Source: Glaciecola sp. UBA983 (lineage in GTDB: Bacteria; Pseudomonadota; Gammaproteobacteria; Enterobacterales; Alteromonadaceae). Taken from it: 64,000 bases of DNA. The DNA lies in contig DBBN01000074.1 of assembly GCA_002292215.1 (NCBI GenBank), forward strand, positions 1 through 64,000, read 5' to 3'. Under the pieces are notes generated by a model. That model did not search any database, was not told the DNA's origin, and saw only the letters and a list, made by a program, of their open reading frames with translations. The stretch's first letter is position 1. Each line of letters begins with the position of its first letter. The translations under genes were made by a program, and so were the position numbers. Of the stretch, positions 36,687-46,320 are shown one piece after another.

Positions 36687-37997
36687 ATGGCTAAATTACA
36701 AACAGTAAAAACAGCAAATGGCGAACGCGTCGCTATCGTTGCTGGATTACGTACTCCATTTACTAAAATGGCGACTGATTTTCACGGTGTTCCGGCTGTT
36801 GACCTAGGTAAAATGGTAGTCAATGAACTATTAGCGCGTCATGACTTATCACCATTAGAAATTGATCAGTTAGTCTATGGTCAAGTTGTGCAAATGCCGG
36901 CGGCGCCAAATATCGCCCGTGAGATAGTATTAGGTACTGGCATGAACGTGCATACCGACGCATACAGTGTGTCGCGAGCGTGTGCAACGAGCTTTCAATC
37001 GACGGTAAATGTTATGGAGTCGATTTTATTAGGAAATGCGGATGTGGGGATTGCCGGTGGAGCAGATTCAACGTCCGTGTCACCGATTCAAGTGTCTAAA
37101 AACCTTGCCCGAGCATTAGTTGACTTGCAGAAAACTAAAACCTTCGGGCAAAAATGGCAAGTATTGAAACACTTAGGATTGAAGGACTTAGTTCCTGTTC
37201 CGCCAGCCGTTGCTGAATATTCAACTGGTTTATCAATGGGTAATACAGCTGAACAAATGGCTAAGACGCATGGGATTACCCGTGCAGAACAAGATGCGTT
37301 GGCGCATCGTTCACATACCTTAGCGGCACAAAATTGGAATGACGGGCACATGGCTCATGAAGTGATGACGGCTTACCCAGAACCTTACAAAAAAGCAGTA
37401 GAAAGAGACAATAACATTCGCTTTGACTCTACGTTAGATGGATATGCACGTTTGCGTCCTGCATTTGATCGCAAATTTGGAACCGTCACAGCAGCCAATG
37501 CCACACCGCTAACAGATGGTGCGTCGGCAGTAATATTAATGAATGAAGCGAAAGCTAAAGCCTTAGGTTATACCCCCCTAGGCTATATTAAATCGTATGC
37601 GTTTGCTGCCATCGACGTTTGGGAAGATATGTTAATGGGACCTAGTTATGCAACGCCTTTAGCGTTAGAGCGAGCGGGTATGAATTTATCGGATCTGACC
37701 CTAATTGAAATGCACGAAGCGTTTGCCGCACAAACCTTATCAAACGTGAAAATGTTTGGCAGTGATAAATTTGCTCAAGAAAAACTAGGTCGCAGTAAAG
37801 CTACCGGAGAGATTGATATGGATAAATTTAATGTACAAGGCTCTTCGATTGCTTATGGGCATCCATTTGCTGCGACAGGTACCAGAATGATTACGCAAAT
37901 GTTGAATGAACTCAATCGTCGTGGCGGAGGGACTGGCTTGTTGACTGCTTGTGCTGCCGGTGGACTTGGTGCAGCGATGATAGTGGAGACAGAATAA
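36687..37997 (+). CDS. fadI: Acetyl-CoA acyltransferase FadI
   Basis: Beta subunit of the FadIJ beta-oxidation complex; thiolytic cleavage of 3-ketoacyl-CoA. The 436 residues equal E. coli FadI in length. The nucleophilic Cys99 is in [10 protein letters not shown]; the other active-site residues are in [14 protein letters not shown] and [11 protein letters not shown]. Its stop overlaps the fadJ ATG by one base (TAATG). A five-codon out-of-frame ATG frame (36677-36694) overlaps the start with AGGA close by, but its spacing is poor. Confidence 0.97.
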   Translation: MAKLQTVKTANGERVAIVAGLRTPFTKMATDFHGVPAVDLGKMVVNELLARHDLSPLEIDQLVYGQVVQMPAAPNIAREIVLGTGMNVHTDAYSVSRACATSFQSTVNVMESILLGNADVGIAGGADSTSVSPIQVSKNLARALVDLQKTKTFGQKWQVLKHLGLKDLVPVPPAVAEYSTGLSMGNTAEQMAKTHGITRAEQDALAHRSHTLAAQNWNDGHMAHEVMTAYPEPYKKAVERDNNIRFDSTLDGYARLRPAFDRKFGTVTAANATPLTDGASAVILMNEAKAKALGYTPLGYIKSYAFAAIDVWEDMLMGPSYATPLALERAGMNLSDLTLIEMHEAFAAQTLSNVKMFGSDKFAQEKLGRSKATGEIDMDKFNVQGSSIAYGHPFAATGTRMITQMLNELNRRGGGTGLLTACAAGGLGAAMIVETE

Positions 37998-40117
37998 TGA
38001 ATAACCCAGCATTTACATTAATCAAACAAGATTCAGGTATTGCCATTTTAACGATGGACGTGCCCAATGAAACCATGAATATCTTAAAAGCAGAATTTTC
38101 GGCTGAGATAGATGCTTTGCTAACGCAAATCGAACAAGATAATGATATTAAAGGCATTGTATTAACGTCTGCAAAAGATAACTCTTTTATGGCAGGAGCC
38201 GATGTGAGCATGCTTGAAGCCTGTGATTCAGCCGCGAGTGCCACGGCAATTGCAGCTTCCGGTCAACACATGTTTTGTCGTATTACGGACCTAGCAAAAC
38301 CAGTTATTGCGGCGATCCACGGACCTGCATTAGGCGGTGGTTTAGAACTTGCGTTAGCATGTCATGCCCGCGTATGTTCGGATGCTGCGAGTACAGTGTT
38401 AGGTTTGCCTGAAGTACAACTTGGTTTATTGCCAGGTAGTACTGGCACACAACGTTTACCGCGTTTAATTAGTTTACAACAAGCCATTAAAATGATGCTA
38501 ACAGGGGCGTCAGTTCGAGCGCAACAAGCCCTAAAGTATGGCATCGTGGATTCGGTTGTACCTCGAAGTATTTTACTCGCTGAAGCTGAAAGAATGGCAT
38601 TAACAGGTAAACCTAAGCGCCGCTCTATTAAGAAAACATGGATGAATCGCGCTTTAGAAAATACGAGCATCGGGCGTTCTATATTGTTTGGGCAAGCCAA
38701 AAAACAAATGTTACGTCAAACTCATGGTAATTATCCCGCTCCGGTCGCAATATTGGAATGTATCGAAACAGGATTAAATCAAGGGTTAGAAAAGGGCTTG
38801 GCGCTAGAAGCGCAGCGTTTTGGTGAATTAGTCATGACACCCGAATCAAAAAGTTTACGAAGCTTATTCTTTGCTACCACTGATATGAAAAAAGAATCAG
38901 GTGTAGCTGGTGTTCTAGCTAATCCTATTGCTAAAGTCGGTGTGTTGGGTGGTGGCTTAATGGGCGGAGGGATTGCTTTTGTCAGCGCGACTAAAGCTAA
39001 AGTACCGGTGCGGATCAAAGATATACAGGTGCAGGGGATCAAGAATGCATTGCAAACGGCGTACAGTATTTTACATAAACGCGTTAAACGCCGCATAGTT
39101 AGCCATTCGCAAATGCAGCAACAACTCAGCTTAATTACTGGAACCACTGATTATAGCGGCTTCAAGCGCGTGGATATGGTAATCGAAGCAGTATTTGAAG
39201 ATTTGACATTGAAGCAAAATATGGTCGCTGATGTTGAAGCTAACTGTCAATCTGATACGATTTTTGCTTCGAATACCTCGTCTATTCCGATTGGACAGAT
39301 TGCAGCGAAGGCTGCACGTCCTGAAAATGTAATTGGTCTACATTATTTTTCTCCTGTAGATAAAATGCCATTAGCAGAAGTGATCGCACATGCAGGCACA
39401 TCAGAACAGACGATTTCTACGACGGTGGCGTTTGCCAAAAAACAAGGTAAAACCCCAATCGTTGTTAAGGATGGTGCTGGATTCTATGTTAACCGTATTT
39501 TGGCGCCTTATATGAATGAAGCGGCGCAAATGCTATTAGCGGGCGAGCCTATTGATAAATTAGACAAAACCTTAGTCAAGTTTGGTTTTCCGGTTGGTCC
39601 TGTGAAGTTACTTGATGAAGTCGGGATTGATGTGGGTACTAAAATCATTCCTATACTACAAGCTGAATTTGGTGCTCGTTTTGCTGCGCCAGATGCGTTC
39701 GACAAAGTGCTACAAGATGATCGTAAAGGTAAGAAAAACGGTCGAGGTTTTTACGATTACTCAAGTAAACACAAAGGTAAAGTGGTCGATGAGTCTATCT
39801 ACACATTATTAAATGTGACGCCAAATGCACAGTTAAGTAGTGACCAAATTATCCAACGTTCTGTATACATGATGCTTAACGAAGCCGCCCGTTGTTTAGA
39901 TGAGGGGGTGATCCGTAATGCACGTGATGGCGACATTGGTGCAATCTTTGGCATCGGCTTCCCACCATTCTTAGGTGGACCGTTTAGATATATGGATACG
40001 ATTGGTATCCAAACGTTGGTGGACAGACTGAGTGAATTTGCAGTCAAACAGGGCGATAAGTTTACCCCCGCGCCAATTTTAGTCACCATGGCTAAGGAAA
40101 ATCGCACGTTTTACTAA
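37997..40117 (+). CDS. fadJ: Fatty acid oxidation complex alpha subunit FadJ
   Basis: Bifunctional enoyl-CoA hydratase/3-hydroxyacyl-CoA dehydrogenase, 706 residues (E. coli FadJ 714). The crotonase half contains IHGPALGGGLELALACHARV, the NAD-binding half VGVLGGGLMGGGIAF, and the dehydrogenase active site HYFSPVDKMPL. The ATG at 37997 shares its A with the fadI stop codon and gives [20 protein letters not shown], as expected; reading further upstream only overlaps fadI. Forms the FadIJ heteromer with the upstream gene. Confidence 0.97.
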   Translation: MNNPAFTLIKQDSGIAILTMDVPNETMNILKAEFSAEIDALLTQIEQDNDIKGIVLTSAKDNSFMAGADVSMLEACDSAASATAIAASGQHMFCRITDLAKPVIAAIHGPALGGGLELALACHARVCSDAASTVLGLPEVQLGLLPGSTGTQRLPRLISLQQAIKMMLTGASVRAQQALKYGIVDSVVPRSILLAEAERMALTGKPKRRSIKKTWMNRALENTSIGRSILFGQAKKQMLRQTHGNYPAPVAILECIETGLNQGLEKGLALEAQRFGELVMTPESKSLRSLFFATTDMKKESGVAGVLANPIAKVGVLGGGLMGGGIAFVSATKAKVPVRIKDIQVQGIKNALQTAYSILHKRVKRRIVSHSQMQQQLSLITGTTDYSGFKRVDMVIEAVFEDLTLKQNMVADVEANCQSDTIFASNTSSIPIGQIAAKAARPENVIGLHYFSPVDKMPLAEVIAHAGTSEQTISTTVAFAKKQGKTPIVVKDGAGFYVNRILAPYMNEAAQMLLAGEPIDKLDKTLVKFGFPVGPVKLLDEVGIDVGTKIIPILQAEFGARFAAPDAFDKVLQDDRKGKKNGRGFYDYSSKHKGKVVDESIYTLLNVTPNAQLSSDQIIQRSVYMMLNEAARCLDEGVIRNARDGDIGAIFGIGFPPFLGGPFRYMDTIGIQTLVDRLSEFAVKQGDKFTPAPILVTMAKENRTFY

Positions 40118-40135
40118 TATTACGTTAATTGATTG

Positions 40136-40178
40136 AATAAAACCGGGATTCTGCAGTGAAATGAGCCCCGGTTTTATT
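40136..40178. terminator. Terminator of fadIJ
   Basis: AATAAAACCGGG and CCCGGTTTTATT pair over 12 bp around a 19-base region. Because the stem starts A/T-rich and ends with TTTTATT, it can terminate both fadIJ and the convergent M16 gene. Confidence 0.85.
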
Positions 40179-40267
40179 CATTATAACTATTCTAAATAGT
40201 CGTTTCCTCTCTCCGGTAAGCTATAATTAACTTATCTTAATATTCGTCAATAACACATCGTCAGGCT

Positions 40268-42943
40268 TTAATTCGGTGAAATTTCACGCTTAAGTTCGTG
40301 GACACTAGGATCGGCAATATGCGAACTGATGCTGTAAACACAATGTTCACTTGTAATATCGAGCAAGTCTAAGCTAAACCTCAAAAATTCCTCAAATTCA
40401 GTTTCATGTAGCAGTGACACTAATTGAGCATCATGCTCAATACCGCCCAGTCTACCCATCTGCATCCATAAATATTGCGCCTGCTGTGAAAACCCAAGAT
40501 GCTGGGGGTTGAGCTGATGGGTTAAGCTTTGTTTCACCATTGGCCAATGCGGTGCAAATTGATGTAAAGCACGCCTCATTTCGGTAAAAAACGCCACTTG
40601 ATGTTGATAAATACTCATGGCTGAATGCTGGGTGTAGTTGAGATAAAAGCTTACCCCAGGGTGTTGTTGATGTGTGATAAACCCAGACCCAATATCATAA
40701 CCAATTTGTAATTCTTGACGGAAACGTTCAAAGAATGGTTCTGCGAGTACTTCTGCTAATATCATTGCCAGCAGGGTTGCTTTTAACGTTTTGTCTTTGG
40801 TCAGTAATAATGTGACAAAGCAAGCATTAGGATAATTTGATTGTGTCACCAACACGCGTTCACTAGGTTGATGTATTGCAGTATTGAGTGTCGGCTTAGG
40901 GACTCGGGTTAGAGTTCGGATCAAAGTGTTAATTTGTGCACGTTCTTGGTCACTTAAATTACCGTATATCAAGGCTTCACCATAACATGCAGCAAAAAAT
41001 CCTTCATGATAGGCAGCTACCTGTTGCAGATCAAGTGCATGAATGGCTTCCATTTGCTCATATTCGTAAAAAGTAGGTTGTCGGCACAGAGTTTCACTGA
41101 GTTGTGAAAACGCAGCTTGGTATGCTGTTAGAGGTCGACGTTGGGCTATGTTCTGAAGGTGCTGTTGGTGCAAAGAAGTAAAATTACCGATTAAAAGTAA
41201 CGGTTCTTGTATGAGCGCCAATACTTCAGTTAATAACGGGATGAGCAACGGACGTGGACTAGCCACACTTAATGTCAAGCCCGTTTGGTTTGGGTAAATT
41301 TTGATATTCCCACCAATCATTGTAAGCGGATATCTGAGAATGTTTAATTTATCCTCGATACCTGATACCCATATTCGCTTGGCAATGATGGATGGCGCAT
41401 CAGGACGTATATATTCCAATGCTAAAAACACTTCAACAATAGGCTTGTCCGTCCCGCTAACATACTCATGATACACATCATGATGCGCAGAGCTTAGGTG
41501 TTGTCGCGGAGAGTCATTTTGTGCAATGGCTTGTGATTCAAGCATGGGTAAGCGTGCAATAAAACGATTGAGAACAAACAAATCAAAACTAAAATCATTA
41601 AGTAGGGGATCGGCTATTGTGGGCAATAGGACAAATGGTCGGGATTGATATTGTGTTTCATACCAGCGCGTGCGCATTATAGTACCAGTATATTCTGGTA
41701 ATAGAGGCTCGGGAGCAAGTAATAAAACTCGCATTTGTCCAAGGTGACATTGCGCCAATAGACTGCGGATCCCGTGATCTGAATACTGTGTTGTTTGCGG
41801 CTTTAATGGATTAGGTAAATGTTCAAACCATTGCGCCCAGGGTATTGCGACATCATCACTAAAGCATTCTCGCCATGCCATCGCAACATCGAGTTGGTGA
41901 ATAATAATATCTGCAATGGGCTGTGTATGTTGACTGCCTAAAAAGCCCAGCCATAACCTCACAATTCGCTGATATTGCCGCAAACCTAACTCAGACAATG
42001 CAATATTAACATTCACTTCCAATGTCTGGTTGACCTGTAATCCCGTATCTACATGATATTGCTTCACTAAGCCATGTTCAATCAGTTGTTGAGGTAATGC
42101 CGTGAGAGGCGGATAGTTTAGAATAAACAATAATAATGCCACATCATGAGCTGCAATATCAGTTACATCAACAGCAAAACTAAGAATTAATCTTGGCTGG
42201 GTAGTCGGTGCACTAATTAATAGTTCAACGCCTTGCTGCAAATCGAGATATAGAGGAAGTGCTGAAGGGCTTGTTTTGTTATTAATCACTTGTTGAGCTG
42301 GAGGAAACCGTGGCAATAGAGTGTGAAAGGCGGATACGTCGATTGGTGATAAAGGCTTACCACAAATGATATGGATATCGATATTGTCTTGGTGTATATG
42401 CGTATCTAGCCATAATTGGACTGCTTTAGTTAAGCTTTCTTCGCTATGTTCAGCAAACGTGTGAGCGTTACCCGTCGGAAATTTAGCAAACGGGTGGGCT
42501 GGGTTACAGGTTTCTCGAGATACTTCTTGGACAGCCCTAATTGCATCGCTTTTGATTGCAAAAAATTCTTCAGCAATAGTCACAATTTCTGTCGCTACAG
42601 CGGCTAATGTAGTGTTAAATTGACACATGCTATACAGCATATTAGCAATAATCACCAATGGGTCGGTAGTGATGTGCGATACTGTAAACAAGAGCTTTTC
42701 GGCACTAGTATGGGCATCCAGACGCAGGTGTTGTTGATTCATTGTATGCAGTAAACCATCTTGCTTGGTGGTGCCTCGCATCAACACATGTTCGACTAAA
42801 TGGGCTAGTCCAGGGATTGCAACTGGATCATCAAAGTAGCCCGTTTTTATTGTAATGTTTACAACATGTTCGGGTAAATCATGTGCTAATATATGGACCG
42901 ACCAATCATTGATTGATAAGTTATTGACGGCTTGAGGTTGAAT
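40268..42943 (-). CDS. M16 (insulinase/pitrilysin-like) metallopeptidase with no standard start codon
   Basis: The gene reads about 891 codons if started at an ATT at 42943, with AGGA 8 bases upstream. The conserved N-terminus, including GYFDDPVAIPGLAHLVEHVL, contains the inverted zinc motif HLVEH (about 48-52), and a distal Glu in TEIVTIAEEFF fits the third ligand. This region lies upstream of the first ATG (42787), GTG or TTG. Reading further back, the frame meets TAA at 42961-42959, six codons after an ATG at 42979. So it either starts at AUU, or a nonsense change disrupts the 5' end. The rest (two M16 halves, LRLDAHTSAEKLLF) looks intact. Convergent with fadIJ. Confidence 0.8.
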   Translation of the reverse strand: MQPQAVNNLSINDWSVHILAHDLPEHVVNITIKTGYFDDPVAIPGLAHLVEHVLMRGTTKQDGLLHTMNQQHLRLDAHTSAEKLLFTVSHITTDPLVIIANMLYSMCQFNTTLAAVATEIVTIAEEFFAIKSDAIRAVQEVSRETCNPAHPFAKFPTGNAHTFAEHSEESLTKAVQLWLDTHIHQDNIDIHIICGKPLSPIDVSAFHTLLPRFPPAQQVINNKTSPSALPLYLDLQQGVELLISAPTTQPRLILSFAVDVTDIAAHDVALLLFILNYPPLTALPQQLIEHGLVKQYHVDTGLQVNQTLEVNVNIALSELGLRQYQRIVRLWLGFLGSQHTQPIADIIIHQLDVAMAWRECFSDDVAIPWAQWFEHLPNPLKPQTTQYSDHGIRSLLAQCHLGQMRVLLLAPEPLLPEYTGTIMRTRWYETQYQSRPFVLLPTIADPLLNDFSFDLFVLNRFIARLPMLESQAIAQNDSPRQHLSSAHHDVYHEYVSGTDKPIVEVFLALEYIRPDAPSIIAKRIWVSGIEDKLNILRYPLTMIGGNIKIYPNQTGLTLSVASPRPLLIPLLTEVLALIQEPLLLIGNFTSLHQQHLQNIAQRRPLTAYQAAFSQLSETLCRQPTFYEYEQMEAIHALDLQQVAAYHEGFFAACYGEALIYGNLSDQERAQINTLIRTLTRVPKPTLNTAIHQPSERVLVTQSNYPNACFVTLLLTKDKTLKATLLAMILAEVLAEPFFERFRQELQIGYDIGSGFITHQQHPGVSFYLNYTQHSAMSIYQHQVAFFTEMRRALHQFAPHWPMVKQSLTHQLNPQHLGFSQQAQYLWMQMGRLGGIEHDAQLVSLLHETEFEEFLRFSLDLLDITSEHCVYSISSHIADPSVHELKREISPN

Positions 42944-43146
42944 GCTGAGTATCCTAATTTACTGCTTACTAATAAACATAGCCAAAGAAAAGACGGTCGT
43001 CACTTTTTTATTATTAGTAATGATATCGGCCAATATGAATGAGAAAATACTTATCTAACTTAGTATATAGTATTAAAGTATCACCGTAATTTGCAGATTT
43101 ACCTAGTATAATGCTTTGGTTAGAAGTGAGTCATACTGAGAAATAT

Positions 43147-43626
43147 ATGAAATTATTAATAATGCGGCACGGTGAAGCTCAATTAGTGGCTGACTCAGAT
43201 ATGCAGCGTCCATTGACAAAGGCCGGAATTAACCAAGTAAAGCAAACTGCAGCCTGGTTAATTGATAACGATCTAATACCCAAACAAGGTATCGACTTTG
43301 CGTTTGTTAGCCCATACTTACGAACCCGTCAGACATTTGCAGCGTTAAATGAGATATTACCGATTAATGATGTAGAATACTCACAAGATATTCTTCCTTG
43401 CAGTGTGACAAGCATTGCGCATGATTATTTAGATACGAAGTTATCGTTTTTAGAACAACCTGAGTGCGTCTTAATGGTATCGCATATGCCATTTGTGAGT
43501 TATTTTGTGGATACTGTCTGTAAACAACATATTTCACCTCTATTTGCTACTGCTTCAGTGGCGGTGATTGAGTATGACCTGAAACGTTCACATGGGAAAT
43601 TAATAACGCATTTTCAAGGAATTTAG
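43147..43626 (+). CDS. sixA: Phosphohistidine phosphatase SixA
   Basis: Small histidine-phosphatase-superfamily protein of 159 residues; removes phosphate from phosphohistidine, in E. coli from the PTS protein Npr and the ArcB HPt domain. The catalytic RHGEA is at 7-11, and the second conserved His is in MVSHMPFVSYF. The ATG at 43147 gives MKLLIMRHGEA, matching SixA starts, so the upstream in-frame ATG at 43111 is not used. E. coli SixA has 161 residues. It lies divergent from the M16 gene. Confidence 0.92.
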   Translation: MKLLIMRHGEAQLVADSDMQRPLTKAGINQVKQTAAWLIDNDLIPKQGIDFAFVSPYLRTRQTFAALNEILPINDVEYSQDILPCSVTSIAHDYLDTKLSFLEQPECVLMVSHMPFVSYFVDTVCKQHISPLFATASVAVIEYDLKRSHGKLITHFQGI

Positions 43627-43685
43627 TGTTAAGGAAAATGCTTTTTGACCGATATAAATTAGGTTAAACCACAACGCAGTCAAGG

Positions 43686-43913
43686 ATGATGGCGAAAAAA
43701 AAATCTTTACCAACCAATTTAAAAGAAGCGCTGAGCTATCATTTATTCCATAATGATATTGCACAAGACGCTGAATTAAAAACATTGATGACCGACTTAA
43801 ATAAGTTGGACAGACTCGTGGCTGAAGTCAAGCGTGAAATATTGCGTAACCGAAAAACTCGAGAAGATGCTCTTAAACAAGCACAATCATTTTCTGATAG
43901 TTTGTCACCTTAA
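43686..43913 (+). CDS. Small helical hypothetical protein
   Basis: A 75-residue (or 74, from a second tandem ATG) highly charged protein with predicted continuous helix: LKTLMTDLNKLDRLVAEVKR has heptad-like leucines, suggesting a short coiled coil. No signal peptide or membrane segment. I recognise no family. It is 59 bases after sixA on the same strand; AAGG immediately precedes the tandem ATGs, so the second ATG (43689) has the better spacing. Function unknown. Confidence 0.6.
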   Translation: MMAKKKSLPTNLKEALSYHLFHNDIAQDAELKTLMTDLNKLDRLVAEVKREILRNRKTREDALKQAQSFSDSLSP

Positions 43914-43933
43914 TATCAATCAACGCCTCCCAA

Positions 43934-43959
43934 ACGTCTTCGTCGCAGCGATAAGACGT
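43934..43959. terminator. Hairpin between convergent small gene and corB
   Basis: ACGTCTT and AAGACGT pair over 7 bp around a 12-base loop between two convergent stop codons. There is no clear T run, so it is a weak terminator candidate. Confidence 0.4.
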
Positions 43960-43960
43960 A

Positions 43961-45247
43961 TTAATCATCCGAGCGGTTAAGCGGTCGATAGTGCTGTGGC
44001 ATGACTCTGACAGTTGTGATCATGTTATCACTCCATTCTACGATTTCTACCGGATAACCTGCTAAACGTAAAGAGATATTGTTTTCTGGGATATCTTGTA
44101 ACTCTTCTAAAATTAATCCGTTTAATGTTTTGGGGCCTTCAATCGGAAACGACCAATTCATTTCTTTGTTTAAATCGCGAATATTGGTACTACCATCAAC
44201 CAAAACACTCCCATCTTGCTGCGCATTCGTTGATTTGTGGTGGTCGGGGATCATGTTAGTAGTGAAGTCACCGATGATTTCTTCTAAAATATCTTCTAAC
44301 GTCACCAATCCTTGTATATCACCATATTCATCAACCACTAAACCAATGCGTTCTCGGGCTTTTTGGAACTGATACATCAATACATGTAACGATGTCGAAT
44401 CGGGCGAGTAAAAAATTTCACGTACTGCGCGTAATAAGCTCGCTTTAGAAAACTCATCTTTAGATAACAAACGCAGTGCATCTCTGACGTGTACAAAGCC
44501 AACCGCGTCGTCAATTGAGTCACGATACAATAGTACGCGAGTATGTTGAGAATTGACTAGAAGGCGTTGAATATCTTTCCATTCTTGGTTGATATCAATC
44601 GCAACGATTTCATTGCGCGGGATCATGATATCTTCGGCGGTCATATTTTCTAATTCTAATATACTGACCAACATATCTTGGTGTTCTTTGGGGATCAATG
44701 AACCTGCTTCATACACCACGGTACGTAATTCTTCAGGGCTTAATTCATCGCCTTGATTATTGGTTGGACTGATTTTAAACAAGGCTAAAAGGATATTGGT
44801 GATGCCGTTAACAAAAATTACAAATGGATACAGCACTACGCCTAGAGGTTTAAGTAGATAAGAACTAGGAAAGGCGATTTTTTCAGGGTATAGAGCTGCA
44901 ATCGTTTTAGGAGTGACTTCTGCAAACACTAAAATGATAAAAGTTAGGGCAAAAGTAGCAATGGCAATACCAACATCGCCATATAAACGTAAGCCGATGA
45001 CTGTTGCGATGGCTGACGCGCCGATATTTACTAGATTGTTACCAATCAATATAAGACCAATCAGTCGGTCTGGGCGGTCGAGCATTTTTTGCACACGCCG
45101 TGCCGTGCGATTTCCTTCATTGTTTAGATGTTTTAGACGATATCGGTTAAGCGACATCATGCCGGTTTCAGAACTAGAAAAATAAGCAGAGCAAAGTATC
45201 AACACACCCAGAATAATAAACAAGGTGGTAGTAGAGATAGCGTCCAA
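43961..45247 (-). CDS. corB: CNNM/HlyC-CorC family transporter (CorB-like)
   Basis: Membrane protein of 428 residues: a DUF21/CNNM domain with about four helices (1-185), two CBS domains (about 205-330, including EDIMIPRNEI and VDEYGDIQGLVTLEDILEEI), and a CorC_HlyC domain at the end (about 345-425). The family is linked to Mg2+/Co2+ homeostasis. In E. coli the corresponding gene (yfjD) also lies near ypjD and ffh. It is downstream of ypjD on the same strand with about 95 bases between them. Confidence 0.92.
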   Translation of the reverse strand: MDAISTTTLFIILGVLILCSAYFSSSETGMMSLNRYRLKHLNNEGNRTARRVQKMLDRPDRLIGLILIGNNLVNIGASAIATVIGLRLYGDVGIAIATFALTFIILVFAEVTPKTIAALYPEKIAFPSSYLLKPLGVVLYPFVIFVNGITNILLALFKISPTNNQGDELSPEELRTVVYEAGSLIPKEHQDMLVSILELENMTAEDIMIPRNEIVAIDINQEWKDIQRLLVNSQHTRVLLYRDSIDDAVGFVHVRDALRLLSKDEFSKASLLRAVREIFYSPDSTSLHVLMYQFQKARERIGLVVDEYGDIQGLVTLEDILEEIIGDFTTNMIPDHHKSTNAQQDGSVLVDGSTNIRDLNKEMNWSFPIEGPKTLNGLILEELQDIPENNISLRLAGYPVEIVEWSDNMITTVRVMPQHYRPLNRSDD

Positions 45248-45342
45248 AAAGAAGTTTCCTGTATGTACAAAAATAAATTCGAATCAACTAAGTTCGAACG
45301 GATAAGGTTCGGATGATAGCGAATTGCACATAGGATGCAAGG

Positions 45343-46164
45343 TTATATTAAGATCAATTCACGCACGATGCGGGTGCCAAAGTAGCCAATCGTCAGTATA
45401 ATCACACCGATACTCGTCAATGTTAAGATCATCGTAGTAGATAAACCCCACTTAGCATGGATGACCAGGAGACTGACAAATACAGCAAGCGCAATGATAC
45501 TTAACACTGTTTTGTGTGCATGTTGGTGTGAGAGCATCGTATCGATCGTTAAAAAACCACTTACTAAAGCGAGAGCGAGTAAAATACTGCCCAATAGGAC
45601 TAACTTCAATACCCAAGCTTCCACACCAAGTAGCGGTGGTAGGGATTGTTGGGTTAATAATAAAGGATTGTGTTTGAGCTGTTTATGAATATAGCGCATT
45701 TGTAACGCATATAATAATGCCACCACAACACATCCATAAGCTGAAAGTGATAGCATAATATGGATAACCATTGGTGCAGCTTGGTAATCTGTTAATGTGT
45801 AAGATGATGGATTAATCAACATTAACGATACACATACCGTAGCGAATGCGAAACTAACCGGCACTAAAATAGTGTAGCGCATGAAAATGCTGGTGAGCAA
45901 TAACGTGACAACCATCAACCATGATAGCAATGATGCCACATTGACCATGCTCAAATCAGGATTGCCAGATTGCGTAAATAAGGTCAAAAGTAAAAATCCA
46001 TGCGCCGCAATTGCGCCGATACCCATTACAACCGGCAGCCAAGAGTGAGCAATTCGATCCGCCCATGTGTGCTGTTGACCTTGAATCGATATAAAGCGTC
46101 GCGACAACAGCCCAGATGCAATGGCATAAGCAATCATAGCGATAATTTCAATAACGACGATCAT
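45343..46164 (-). CDS. ypjD: Inner-membrane protein YpjD (CcsA/cytochrome c assembly-like)
   Basis: A 273-residue protein with about eight hydrophobic helices, related to the cytochrome c biogenesis CcsA/HemX family. The family Trp-rich heme-handling motif is not preserved in recognisable form; conserved features are the two tracts around MVIHIMLSLSAYGCVVVALL and the C-terminal helices with IHAKWGLSTTM. The divergent ypjD-ffh pair is widely conserved in gammaproteobacteria, which supports the call. Function unproven. Confidence 0.85.
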   Translation of the reverse strand: MIVVIEIIAMIAYAIASGLLSRRFISIQGQQHTWADRIAHSWLPVVMGIGAIAAHGFLLLTLFTQSGNPDLSMVNVASLLSWLMVVTLLLTSIFMRYTILVPVSFAFATVCVSLMLINPSSYTLTDYQAAPMVIHIMLSLSAYGCVVVALLYALQMRYIHKQLKHNPLLLTQQSLPPLLGVEAWVLKLVLLGSILLALALVSGFLTIDTMLSHQHAHKTVLSIIALAVFVSLLVIHAKWGLSTTMILTLTSIGVIILTIGYFGTRIVRELILI

Positions 46165-46320
46165 GACACTCCCTAAATATTTTGACTAACTCGCAAAAGG
46201 TTAGCTCGACATGATGTTATTAAATAATGATATTTGTTAATATACCCCTAACACGCTGTGACGTAAAACAGTATAATCGAGTTTATTGTGACATAGAGTA
46301 AATTATAGGGATTGACAACG

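Noticed and set aside
36677-36694. Five-codon upstream ORF overlapping the fadI start
   Set aside because: AGGA is only 2 bases from its ATG and there is no supporting pattern; probably chance.
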